A stretch of DNA of 7,648 nt from Polaromonas sp. UBA5171 (lineage in GTDB: Bacteria > Pseudomonadota > Gammaproteobacteria > Burkholderiales > Burkholderiaceae_C). The stretch's first letter is position 1. Every line of letters starts with the position of its first letter. Below are positions 1-6,551 of this stretch, in pieces. Where the stretch lies: NCBI GenBank assembly GCA_002413395.1, contig DHWX01000099.1, forward strand, positions 3,523 through 11,170, written 5' to 3'. Both the position numbers and the translations under genes were made by a program. The notes beneath the pieces are model-generated. The model saw only the letters and a program-made list of their open reading frames with translations. It did no database searches and was not told the DNA's origin.

Positions 1-1686
1 TCGGTGGAGGAGCTTGGTCAGTTGCTAGACCACACCGGCCCGGTGGCGGCGTCCGAGCGCAACGCGGCACGGATTTTTAACGCCGATCATTGTTTTTTCG
101 TAACCAATGGCACCAGCACCTCCAACAAAATTGTGTGGCATTACACGGTGGCACCCGACGACGTGGTGGTGGTGGACCGCAATTGCCACAAGTCGATCCT
201 GCATGCGATCATCATGACCGGTTCCATCCCCGTGTTTTTGAAGCCTACGCGTAACCACTACGGCATCATTGGCCCGATTCCCCAAAGCGAGTTTGAGCCC
301 GAGGCCATTCGTGCCAAGATCGCTGCCAATCCGCTTTTGAGCCACATAGATGTGAGTAAGATCAAGCCCCGGGTTTTGACGCTCACGCAGTCCACTTATG
401 ACGGCGTTCTGTACAACACGGAAACCATCAAGGGCATGCTTGATGGCTACATTGACAATCTTCATTTTGACGAAGCCTGGTTGCCGCATGCGGCTTTTCA
501 CCCATTTTATGGCAGCTACCATTCCATGGGAAAAAACCGTATCCGGCCAAAAAACGCGGTGGTCTATGCGACGCAGTCTATTCACAAGCTGCTGGCCGGT
601 ATCAGCCAGGCCAGCCAGGTACTGGTGCAGGACTCGCAAAACACCAAGCTGGATCGGCCGCTCTTTAATGAGGCCTACCTGATGCACACCTCAACCTCGC
701 CGCAGTACAGCATCATTGCCAGTTGCGACGTGGCTGCCGCCATGATGGAGCCACCCGGCGGCACTGCGCTGGTCGAGGAAAGCATTGTCGAGGCGCTCGA
801 TTTCCGGCGGGCCATGCGCAAGATTGACGAAGAATATGGCACTGACTGGTGGTTCAAGGTCTGGGGGCCCGACAAGCTCGTGGCTGAGGGCATTGGCCTG
901 GCCGAGGACTGGATCATCAAGGGTGAGTCGCGCAGTGCCAAGACGGCGCGCAATGGGGCCAACAACTGGCACGGATTTGGCCAGATGGCGACCGGCTTCA
1001 ACATGCTGGATCCGATCAAATCGACCATCGTTACGCCCGGTCTTGATCTGAATGGGCGGTTTGCGAAAACCGGAATTCCAGCCAGCATCGTGACCAAGTT
1101 TTTGGCAGAGCACGGTGTGATTGTGGAAAAGACCGGTCTCTACAGCTTTTTTATCCTGTTCACCATCGGCATCACCAAAGGCCGATGGAATACCCTGCTG
1201 ACGGCATTGCAGCAGTTCAAGGACGATTACGACAAGAACCAGCCGATGTGGCGCATCCTGCCTGAGTTCTGTCAGAAGTATCCGAAGTACGAGCGCATGG
1301 GGCTGGCCGACATGTGCCAGCATATTCATGCCCTGTATGCCAAGTATGATATTGCGCGGTTGACAACCGAGGTCTATTTGAGCGACCTGACGCCGGCCAT
1401 GAAACCCAGCGATGCCTACGCCAATATTGCCCACCGCACCACCGAGCGGGTCGAGATTGACCACCTTGAAGGCCGCGTGACGGTGGGACTGGTCACGCCT
1501 TATCCGCCTGGTATTCCACTGCTGATTCCAGGCGAGGTGTTCAACAAAAAGATTGTTGACTACCTCAAATTTGCCCGTGAGTTCAATTCGCAATGTCCGG
1601 GTTTTGAGACTGATATCCACGGCCTGGTGGAGCAGGAAGACGCCAAGGGCAAGAGGCGTTACTACGCCGACTGTGTGAGGAAATAG
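1..1686 (+). CDS. Orn/Lys/Arg decarboxylase, PLP-dependent (5' end outside window)
   Basis: This is a fold-type I PLP decarboxylase of the inducible arginine/lysine/ornithine family (AdiA, LdcI). These cytoplasmic enzymes turn a basic amino acid into its diamine or agmatine and consume a proton. The frame is open from base 1 and the visible part is about 561 residues. The family is usually 710-760 residues, so roughly the first 170-190 (wing domain and start of the core) are missing. Counting from the GTG at base 4, TNGTSTSN (about 34-41) fits the PLP phosphate loop. DRNCHKS (58-64) carries the ring-stacking His. HFDEAW (154-159) holds the Asp that pairs with the PLP nitrogen. QSIHK has the Schiff-base Lys195 (bases 586-588). 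YPPGIP and PGFETDIHG are typical of the C-terminal domain. As I recall them, some stretches look like AdiA (DEAW) and others like LdcI (NGTSTSN, FETDIHG). The family is therefore secure but the substrate is not. The stop is TAG, just before a convergent terminator-like stem. Confidence 0.93.
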   Translation, partial: SVEELGQLLDHTGPVAASERNAARIFNADHCFFVTNGTSTSNKIVWHYTVAPDDVVVVDRNCHKSILHAIIMTGSIPVFLKPTRNHYGIIGPIPQSEFEPEAIRAKIAANPLLSHIDVSKIKPRVLTLTQSTYDGVLYNTETIKGMLDGYIDNLHFDEAWLPHAAFHPFYGSYHSMGKNRIRPKNAVVYATQSIHKLLAGISQASQVLVQDSQNTKLDRPLFNEAYLMHTSTSPQYSIIASCDVAAAMMEPPGGTALVEESIVEALDFRRAMRKIDEEYGTDWWFKVWGPDKLVAEGIGLAEDWIIKGESRSAKTARNGANNWHGFGQMATGFNMLDPIKSTIVTPGLDLNGRFAKTGIPASIVTKFLAEHGVIVEKTGLYSFFILFTIGITKGRWNTLLTALQQFKDDYDKNQPMWRILPEFCQKYPKYERMGLADMCQHIHALYAKYDIARLTTEVYLSDLTPAMKPSDAYANIAHRTTERVEIDHLEGRVTVGLVTPYPPGIPLLIPGEVFNKKIVDYLKFAREFNSQCPGFETDIHGLVEQEDAKGKRRYYADCVRK

Positions 1687-1710
1687 CCTAAAGTCGGCTG
1701 CGTCTGAGGA

Positions 1711-1740
1711 AGTGGCCAGCGCACGTGCTGGCCATTGTTA
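1711..1740. terminator. Convergent stem-loop between decarboxylase and ligE
   Basis: TGGCCAGC (1713-1720) and GCTGGCCA (1727-1734) form a perfect 8-bp stem around a 6-base loop, and flanking bases can add an A-T and a G-T pair. On the plus strand it is followed by TTGTTA, a weak T tract; on the minus strand no real T run follows. It fills most of the 51-bp gap between two convergent stop codons, where a bidirectional terminator is expected. The pairing is seen directly; the terminator function is inferred. Confidence 0.6.
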
Positions 1741-2628
1741 CAGCAACGGATCTTCGCGCACGCGCATGAAGCTGGCAAAGCGCGGGATGCCGCTGTTGTT
1801 CAGACCCCGAAAGCGGTAGGTGACAGTGCTGCCTATGGCTGGCGGGCTGTGACGCTGTTCGTCGCTGAACCCCGATCCGATCTTGAAGCGCTGGCGTGGC
1901 CGGCCGTCCACACCCGGCATTTCAAGCAGCAAGGCACCCAGCATGCCAGCATATTTTCCTTTGCCCGGAATGTGCGCAATTACGCGGGCTTCCGCGTCTT
2001 CATGCATCTTGAGCTTGAGCAGGTCATCAGTGCGCTGGCTTTTGTAGAGTGATGCGCCACGGTGCAGCATCAGCCCTTCACCGCCCTGTTTCACGGTCTT
2101 GACCAGCAGACTTTGCAAAGCAGGGTGGTTTGGCACCTTGAACTGGGCCACCGCTTGCACCCAAGGCTGGTCAATTTGACTGATCCGCCCATTCAGTGCT
2201 GGAATTCGTTCGGTGAACGGGCCGCCTTGCGCGGGCAGATCGAACACCATGAAGCGCATCGCACGCCACGCCGTATCGTCAGGGGTTTGCTGACGCACTG
2301 TGGAAACAGCTTTGGCAAACTGGCCGCGGCCGGCCCACAGCTCGCCATCCATGGGAACATGGGGCCAGCCCGCGGTGAACCAGGCCGGTGCCGCAATCTG
2401 CGCTCCACCACGGGTCAGCAGTTTTTCGCCATCCCAGTAGCCGCGAACACCATCGAGTTTTTCGCTCACCCAGTAGTTGTCCAGAACGGTGCCAGGGCGG
2501 TACACATTGGCCAGCATTAGCGGCGGCGCGGGCTCGTGTGAAAGCGCAGGCGTTGCATCAACTGCCCGCGCCAGTGTTGAGCTAGCCAGGAGCAGGCTGG
2601 TCAGGGACAGAAATAAACGTCGTCGCAT
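1738..2628 (-). CDS. ligE: LigE-type ATP-dependent DNA ligase with signal peptide
   Basis: This is a minimal ATP-dependent DNA ligase that would seal nicks through an enzyme-adenylate intermediate. The ATG at 2628 gives 296 residues; an in-frame TTG at 2634 would add two. No strong ribosome binding site precedes either. The N-terminus has an Arg-rich start, a hydrophobic core and ALARA/AVDA-like cleavage options (about residues 1-25), so export to the periplasm is predicted. Motif I is EKLDGVR with the adenylated Lys57. DGELW (94-98), MVFDLP (127-132, motif III), EGLMLHR (184-190, motif IV) and LLKLK (203-207, motif V) follow. The remaining 90 residues fit an OB-fold domain. There is no N-terminal DNA-binding domain and no polymerase or nuclease domain, as in the Lig E class of Proteobacteria. 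Known members are linked to extracellular DNA, biofilm or uptake of DNA, so a role outside the cytoplasm is inferred. It lies downstream of fabI on the same strand, 84 bp away. Confidence 0.92.
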   Translation of the reverse strand: MRRRLFLSLTSLLLASSTLARAVDATPALSHEPAPPLMLANVYRPGTVLDNYWVSEKLDGVRGYWDGEKLLTRGGAQIAAPAWFTAGWPHVPMDGELWAGRGQFAKAVSTVRQQTPDDTAWRAMRFMVFDLPAQGGPFTERIPALNGRISQIDQPWVQAVAQFKVPNHPALQSLLVKTVKQGGEGLMLHRGASLYKSQRTDDLLKLKMHEDAEARVIAHIPGKGKYAGMLGALLLEMPGVDGRPRQRFKIGSGFSDEQRHSPPAIGSTVTYRFRGLNNSGIPRFASFMRVREDPLL

Positions 2629-2634
2629 TGTCAA

Positions 2635-2712
2635 CCGATTTGATTTTTGCTATTAAAAAGTAGCAACTTATTCTCTTAAATAAATGAATAGAGGCACTGT
2701 TTTCATAAAATT
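2635..2712. promoter_or_regulatory. AT-rich fabI-ligE gap with small hairpin
   Basis: This gap is far more AT-rich than its neighbours. TTGCTA (2647-2652) and TAGCAA (2661-2666) form a 6-bp inverted repeat around an 8-base A-rich loop. Read on the minus strand, the stem is followed by AAAATC, so it is a poor intrinsic terminator for fabI. The minus-strand TTGCTA (2666-2661), a 17-base spacer and TCAAAT would make a weak sigma-70-like promoter for ligE. The base composition and the stem are seen; the promoter is a guess. Confidence 0.35.
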
Positions 2713-3522
2713 TCAGGCTACTGGCGGACTGTCACGGCTTACGCCGGCCGTCTGGCTGAAGCCGCCATCGACGTAGGTGATTTCAGCGGTCACGCCTGCA
2801 GCCAGATTGCTCAGCAAAAATGCGGCGACGTTACCTACGTCTTCGATTGTCACATTGCGGCGCAGCGGCGCAGCGTTCGCCACCATGCTCATCAACTTGC
2901 CGAAGTCCTTAACACCGCTGGCCGCCAGTGTTTTGATGGGCCCGGCGCTGATGCCGTTGACGCGCATGCTTCTCCCATCCCTGGTCTTGCCCAATGCCTC
3001 GGCAAGGTAACGCACGGAGGCCTCCAGGCTGGCTTTGGCCAGGCCCATGGTGTTGTAGTTGGGAATGGTGCGCAGGGAACCCAGGTAGGTGAGGGTCAGC
3101 AGCGCGGATTTGTCGTTGAGGTATGGCAGGGCCGCCTTGGCCATGGCCGGAAAGCTGTAGGCGCTGATGTCCTGGGCAATCCTGAAGCCTTCGCGCGAAA
3201 GGCCTTCCAGAAAATCACCGGCAATTGCCTCGCGCGGCGCAAAGCCGATGCTGTGCACAAAGCCGTCAAAGGTGGGCCAGGCTTTGGATAAATCAGCGAA
3301 CAGCCGGTCGATTTGTGCGTCGTCGCCGACGTCGCAGTCAAAGATCAGGCGGGAGCCAAAGTCTGCCGCGAATTCCGTGATACGGTCTTTGAACCTGTCG
3401 CCGACATAGCTGAAGGCCAGCTCGGCACCCTGGACGTGACAGGCTTTGGCAATGCCATACGCGATGGAACGGTTGGAAAGCACGCCCGTGATCAATAATT
3501 TTTTGCCGGTTAAAAAGCCCAT
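2713..3522 (-). CDS. fabI: Enoyl-[acyl-carrier-protein] reductase (NADH)
   Basis: FabI reduces the trans-2 double bond of enoyl-ACP with NADH, the last step of each type II fatty acid elongation cycle in the cytoplasm. The chosen ATG at 3522 gives 269 residues beginning MGFLTGKKLLITG. It has a GGAG (3534-3531) eight bases upstream, whereas an upstream in-frame start at 3561 would add 13 residues unlike the family. The Rossmann fold starts with ITGVLSNRSIAYGIA (11-25), the FabI variant of the SDR nucleotide loop. D64-V65 in FDCDV and SIGFAP (91-96) are typical. The catalytic set is at the classical positions: Tyr146, Tyr156 and Lys163, giving Y-x6-K. Gly93 and Met159, where triclosan resistance changes are known in Escherichia coli, are unchanged. 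The stretch GKTRDGRSMRVN is about four residues longer than I recall for E. coli. The gene is divergent from yejA, with 37 bp between starts. Confidence 0.97.
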   Translation of the reverse strand: MGFLTGKKLLITGVLSNRSIAYGIAKACHVQGAELAFSYVGDRFKDRITEFAADFGSRLIFDCDVGDDAQIDRLFADLSKAWPTFDGFVHSIGFAPREAIAGDFLEGLSREGFRIAQDISAYSFPAMAKAALPYLNDKSALLTLTYLGSLRTIPNYNTMGLAKASLEASVRYLAEALGKTRDGRSMRVNGISAGPIKTLAASGVKDFGKLMSMVANAAPLRRNVTIEDVGNVAAFLLSNLAAGVTAEITYVDGGFSQTAGVSRDSPPVA

Positions 3523-3559
3523 GTGATGGTCTCCATTAAAAATCTTGCAGAATTGTCGC
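3523..3559. promoter_or_regulatory. Divergent fabI/yejA intergenic region
   Basis: Only 37 bp lie between the two start codons. The fabI ribosome binding site takes up part of it. Two complete promoters cannot fit, so at least one must reach into the coding sequence of the other gene. The minus strand has TTTAAT close to the fabI start and the plus strand has TTAAAAAT before yejA; neither has a convincing -35 partner. No clear operator is visible. Confidence 0.4.
3531..3534 (-). promoter_or_regulatory. Ribosome binding site of fabI
   Basis: GGAG on the minus strand lies eight bases before the ATG at 3522. It decides the start in favour of MGFLTG over the upstream in-frame codon at 3561, which would place this site inside the coding sequence. 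Confidence 0.75.
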
Positions 3560-5368
3560 ATGCGCGATGTCTTTGTCTGGATTGTTCTTTCCTGCAGTTT
3601 TCCTGTGTGGGCAGCGCACGCCTACGCGCAGTTTGGCGACATCAAGTACCCGCCCGGCTTCACGCATTTTGACTATGTGAATCCCGCCGCACCCAAGGGC
3701 GGAGAGATTCGCATGGTGCCGCCCACCCGGCCCACCAACTTTGACAAGTTCAACCCGTTCACGCTGCGCGGCACCGCGCCCTACGGCATTGACAATTTGC
3801 TGCTGGAGAGCTTGCTCACCGGCAATTTCGAAGAGCCCACAACCGCCTATGGGCTGCTGGCGGACGACGTGCAGGTGGCTGCCGACCATTTGTCAGCAAC
3901 TTTTCATCTCAATGAAAAGGCTCGTTTCCACAATGGTGCACCAGTGCTTGCGGCCGATGTGCTGCATTCCTACACGCAGCTCACCAGCAAACTGGCCGCG
4001 CCGCAGTACCGCACGATTTACGCTGAGGTCAAGGGCGTGACGGTTGTTTCCGAACGCGTCGTTCGCTTTGATTTTTTAACGCCCAACCCTGAACTTCCGC
4101 TGGTGGTCGGCGCCATGCCGGTCTTCAGTCGCGATTGGGGCAAGGTGGCCGGGATTGCCAAGCCGTTCGATCAGATCGTGTCCGAAGTTCCCATTGGCTC
4201 GGGGCCATACAAGGTCGCCAGCCCGGCCATGGGCCGCGATATTACCTACGTGCGGGATCCAGCCTACTGGGGCATCAATCTGCCAACGCGCTCGGGCCAG
4301 TTCAACTTCGACCGCATCACATTCAAGATTTACCTCGACGAAACCTCGCGCTTTGAGGGCCTGAAAGCCGGTGAGTTCGATTTTTTGCGTGAGTTCATCT
4401 CGCGCAATTGGGCGCGTCAGTACACCGGCAAGCAGTTCACCTCGGGCGAACTGGTGAAGCGCGCATTTGAAAACCGTAATCCTGGCGACTTTCAGGGCTA
4501 TGTATTCAACTTGCGCAACCCGAAATTCCAGGATGTACGGGTGCGCAAGGCGATTGGGCTGGCAATGGACTTTGAGTGGATGAACCGACAATTGTTTTAT
4601 GGCCTCTACAAACGCGTGAACGGCTACTTTCCCAATAGTGAATTCCATGCCGAGGGTTTACCAAAACCGGACGAGCTGGCCTTGCTGGAGCCATTGCGCA
4701 GCCTGCTCAAACCCGAGGTCTTTGGCCCTGTGCCGGTTGCACCGAGCACCGCACCACCCGGCAGTCTGCGTGCCAATCTGCGGCAGGCCCAGGCACTGCT
4801 GCGCGAGGCGGGCTGGACTTACCGCGACGGCGCGCTGCGCAATGCCCGGGGAGAGGCCTTCACCATGGAGTTCCTGAACGATCAGCCTTCGCTGGTGCGC
4901 ATTGTTGGGCCGTTTCAGAACGCGCTGGAAAAACTTGGCATCACCATGACATACCGCGTGGTGGACTTTTCGCTGGCCAAGCAGAAGATGGATGCCTTTG
5001 ATTTTGAAGTCACGACGCTGCGCCTGCCCGGCACCACCGCACCGGGCGGCGAGTTGCTCGAATTGTTTGGCTCCAAAGCGGCGGCCACGCCTGGCTCGTC
5101 CAATGTCTGGGGTATTGCCGATCCGGCAGTGGATGCGTTATTGCAAAAGGTAGTGGTGGCAAAAAGCCGTCCCGAACTCAGTGCCGCCATGCGTGCACTC
5201 GACCGTGTGCTGACGAACGGCTATTACTCGGTGCCGCAGTATTACAGCGATGAGTTTTTTGTCGGCTATCGTCCGCGCCGCTTTGTTCTGCCAACGGTGA
5301 TTCCGCCGTATTATCAGCCGGACACTTGGGCTATGAGTACCTGGCGGGCGTCGCCTTCCAATCGATAG
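3560..5368 (+). CDS. yejA: YejA-like periplasmic peptide-binding protein (SBP family 5)
   Basis: This is the extracytoplasmic solute-binding component of a peptide ABC importer; the YejA group is known from microcin C and oligopeptide uptake. The ATG at 3560 gives 602 residues, close to about 604 for E. coli YejA. A TTG at 3545 would add five residues before the signal sequence and is less likely. Residues 1-23 form a signal peptide: MRDVF, a hydrophobic stretch WIVLSCSFPVW, and AHAYA-Q as a probable cleavage site. The mature start GDIKYPPGFTHFDYVNP with PAAPKGG (43-48), and then FDKFNPFTLRG (61-71), are the family hallmark. The rest is a long SBP_bac_5 domain, including the segment RVRKAIGLAMDFEWMN and a C-terminal YYQPDTWAMSTWR. 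There is no lipobox, so it should be soluble in the periplasm. It is first in the yej operon, 21 bp before yejB. The Shine-Dalgarno sequence is weak. Confidence 0.93.
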   Translation: MRDVFVWIVLSCSFPVWAAHAYAQFGDIKYPPGFTHFDYVNPAAPKGGEIRMVPPTRPTNFDKFNPFTLRGTAPYGIDNLLLESLLTGNFEEPTTAYGLLADDVQVAADHLSATFHLNEKARFHNGAPVLAADVLHSYTQLTSKLAAPQYRTIYAEVKGVTVVSERVVRFDFLTPNPELPLVVGAMPVFSRDWGKVAGIAKPFDQIVSEVPIGSGPYKVASPAMGRDITYVRDPAYWGINLPTRSGQFNFDRITFKIYLDETSRFEGLKAGEFDFLREFISRNWARQYTGKQFTSGELVKRAFENRNPGDFQGYVFNLRNPKFQDVRVRKAIGLAMDFEWMNRQLFYGLYKRVNGYFPNSEFHAEGLPKPDELALLEPLRSLLKPEVFGPVPVAPSTAPPGSLRANLRQAQALLREAGWTYRDGALRNARGEAFTMEFLNDQPSLVRIVGPFQNALEKLGITMTYRVVDFSLAKQKMDAFDFEVTTLRLPGTTAPGGELLELFGSKAAATPGSSNVWGIADPAVDALLQKVVVAKSRPELSAAMRALDRVLTNGYYSVPQYYSDEFFVGYRPRRFVLPTVIPPYYQPDTWAMSTWRASPSNR

Positions 5369-5389
5369 CCTTGCGCCAGACAAACCGCC

Positions 5390-6424
5390 ATGCCCAGTTA
5401 CATTCTCAAGCGCCTGCTGCTGATGATTCCGACCTTGTTCGGCGTGTTGCTGCTGACCTTTGCCATGGTGCAGTTTGTGCCGGGCGGCCCGGTCGAGCAG
5501 ATGGTGGCGCAATTGCAGGGCCGTGATTCAGGCGGCGAGCGGGCTGCTGCAACCGGCGCCGGTTACCGCGGCCGACAAGGTCTGGATGCCCAGCGCATCG
5601 AGGAAATCAAGACACTTTACGGCTTTGACAAACCGGTGCAGGAGAGGTTTTTCCAGATGCTCGGGCGCTTTGCACGTTTCGATCTGGGCAACAGTTTTTA
5701 CCAGCACAAGGATGTCTGGCAACTCATCAAGGAAAAACTGCCGGTCTCGGCCAGTCTGGGTCTGTGGACTTTTTTTATCAGCTACCTGATTGCCGTGCCG
5801 CTGGGCGTGGCCAAGGCAGTGCGGGCGGGCACGCGTTTTGACTTTGTCACCACATTGATCGTGCTGGTGGGTTATGCAATTCCGGGCTTCGTGCTTGGCG
5901 TGGCGCTGCTGGTGGTGTTTGGCGGGCAATTGCAGTGGTTTCCGCTGCGCGGACTGACCTCGGCCAACTGGGAAACGCTGGGCTGGGGCGCGCGCATCAC
6001 CGACTACCTCTGGCATGTTACGCTGCCCGTCATCTCCATGGTGCTGGGTAGCTTTGCCGTGACGGCTGTCCTGACCAAAAATTCGTTTCTGGAAGAAATC
6101 CGCAAGCAGTACGTGCTAACGGCACGTGCCAAGGGCCTGAGCGAGCGGCAGGTGCTCTGGAAACATGTGTTTCGCAATGCCTTGATTCCCATCATCACGG
6201 GCTTTCCAGCGGCCTTTATCGGAGCTTTTTTCACCGGTTCCCTATTGATTGAAACGCTGTTCTCGCTCGACGGCCTCGGCTTGCTCAGCTACGAAAGCGT
6301 GATTCGGCGCGACTACCCCGTCGTGCTCGGCACGCTCTACCTGTTCACGCTGATTGGCCTGGTGACCAAGCTGGTGAGCGATCTTTGCTATGTGTGGGTG
6401 GATCCGCGTGTCAAATTCGACTGA
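5390..6424 (+). CDS. yejB: YejB-like peptide ABC transporter permease
   Basis: This is an inner-membrane permease of the binding-protein-dependent (DppB/OppB) family that pairs with YejE to form the channel. It has 344 residues; E. coli YejB has about 364. The N-terminal membrane segment (about 9-29) runs into VPGGPVEQ. A periplasmic stretch follows, with GYRGRQGLD (58-66) and YGFDKP (77-82), the insert I recall in YejB but not in OppB. Further membrane segments lie at about 121-143, 152-178, 207-228, 263-289 and 309-333. The cytoplasmic EAA loop is ARAKGLSERQVLWKHVFRNA (245-264), which contacts the ATPase. The end VDPRVKFD is typical. It starts 21 bp after the yejA stop without a clear Shine-Dalgarno, so translation may depend on yejA. 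After its stop comes a 127-bp gap containing a repeat, unusual for this operon. Confidence 0.94.
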   Translation: MPSYILKRLLLMIPTLFGVLLLTFAMVQFVPGGPVEQMVAQLQGRDSGGERAAATGAGYRGRQGLDAQRIEEIKTLYGFDKPVQERFFQMLGRFARFDLGNSFYQHKDVWQLIKEKLPVSASLGLWTFFISYLIAVPLGVAKAVRAGTRFDFVTTLIVLVGYAIPGFVLGVALLVVFGGQLQWFPLRGLTSANWETLGWGARITDYLWHVTLPVISMVLGSFAVTAVLTKNSFLEEIRKQYVLTARAKGLSERQVLWKHVFRNALIPIITGFPAAFIGAFFTGSLLIETLFSLDGLGLLSYESVIRRDYPVVLGTLYLFTLIGLVTKLVSDLCYVWVDPRVKFD

Positions 6425-6497
6425 ATCAAATGACGCTGCGCGCGCGCAAGCAGCTATGCAAACCAGCGTGCGCCGCGCCGCGCCGCCCCAAGCAAGC

Positions 6498-6547
6498 ACA
6501 GCCCCCTCGGGGGGCAGCGAAGTACACGCAGTGACGAGCGTGGGGGC
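6498..6547 (-). repeat. GC-rich intergenic repeat, copy A (yejB-yejE gap)
   Basis: This is one of two diverged copies of the same element in the window; copy B is at 7571-7621. Read on the minus strand and aligned by eye, about 42 of 51 columns match, with one single-base gap. On the plus strand GCCCCC (6501-6506) can pair with GGGGGC at the end (6542-6547), or locally with GGGGC (6511-6515). The similarity weakens beyond 6498 but may reach about 6481. I recall very similar sequences scattered between genes in Comamonadaceae; that is memory, not a search. No transposase or target duplication is visible. Confidence 0.72.
6542..6546 (+). promoter_or_regulatory. Shine-Dalgarno-like G tract of yejE, inside repeat A
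   Basis: GGGGG ends five bases before the ATG at 6552. It is the only purine-rich tract near that start and belongs to the edge of repeat copy A. It can be masked by pairing with CCCCC at 6502-6506. Its use as a ribosome binding site is inferred. Confidence 0.4.
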
Positions 6548-6551
6548 GCAT

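Noticed and set aside
691..1620. 309-codon open frame on the minus strand inside the decarboxylase
   Set aside because: It is antisense to a gene with all catalytic motifs, and its product is rich in His, Arg and Gln with no recognisable domain. Long antisense frames are usual in GC-rich coding sequence.
2062..2520. 152-codon plus-strand open frame opposite ligE
   Set aside because: It is a shadow of the ligase gene, whose motifs I to V are intact on the other strand.
4076..4648. 190-codon antisense open frame inside yejA
   Set aside because: It lies wholly within a conserved binding-protein gene and has no family features or ribosome binding site.
5528..6016. 162-codon antisense open frame inside yejB
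   Set aside because: Its composition (many Gln, His and Lys) is that of the complement of a membrane protein gene; no independent support.
6430..6534. 34-codon open frame (ATG at 6430) in the yejB-yejE gap
   Set aside because: It starts 6 bases after the yejB stop but is encoded mostly by the repeat and its GC-rich edge, has no Shine-Dalgarno sequence, and is low-complexity (many Ala, Arg, Pro). A by-product of the repeat is more likely than a gene.
6498..6547. CRISPR-like or tandem repeat array
   Set aside because: There are only two copies, about 1 kb apart and in opposite orientation, with a gene between them; no regular spacers.
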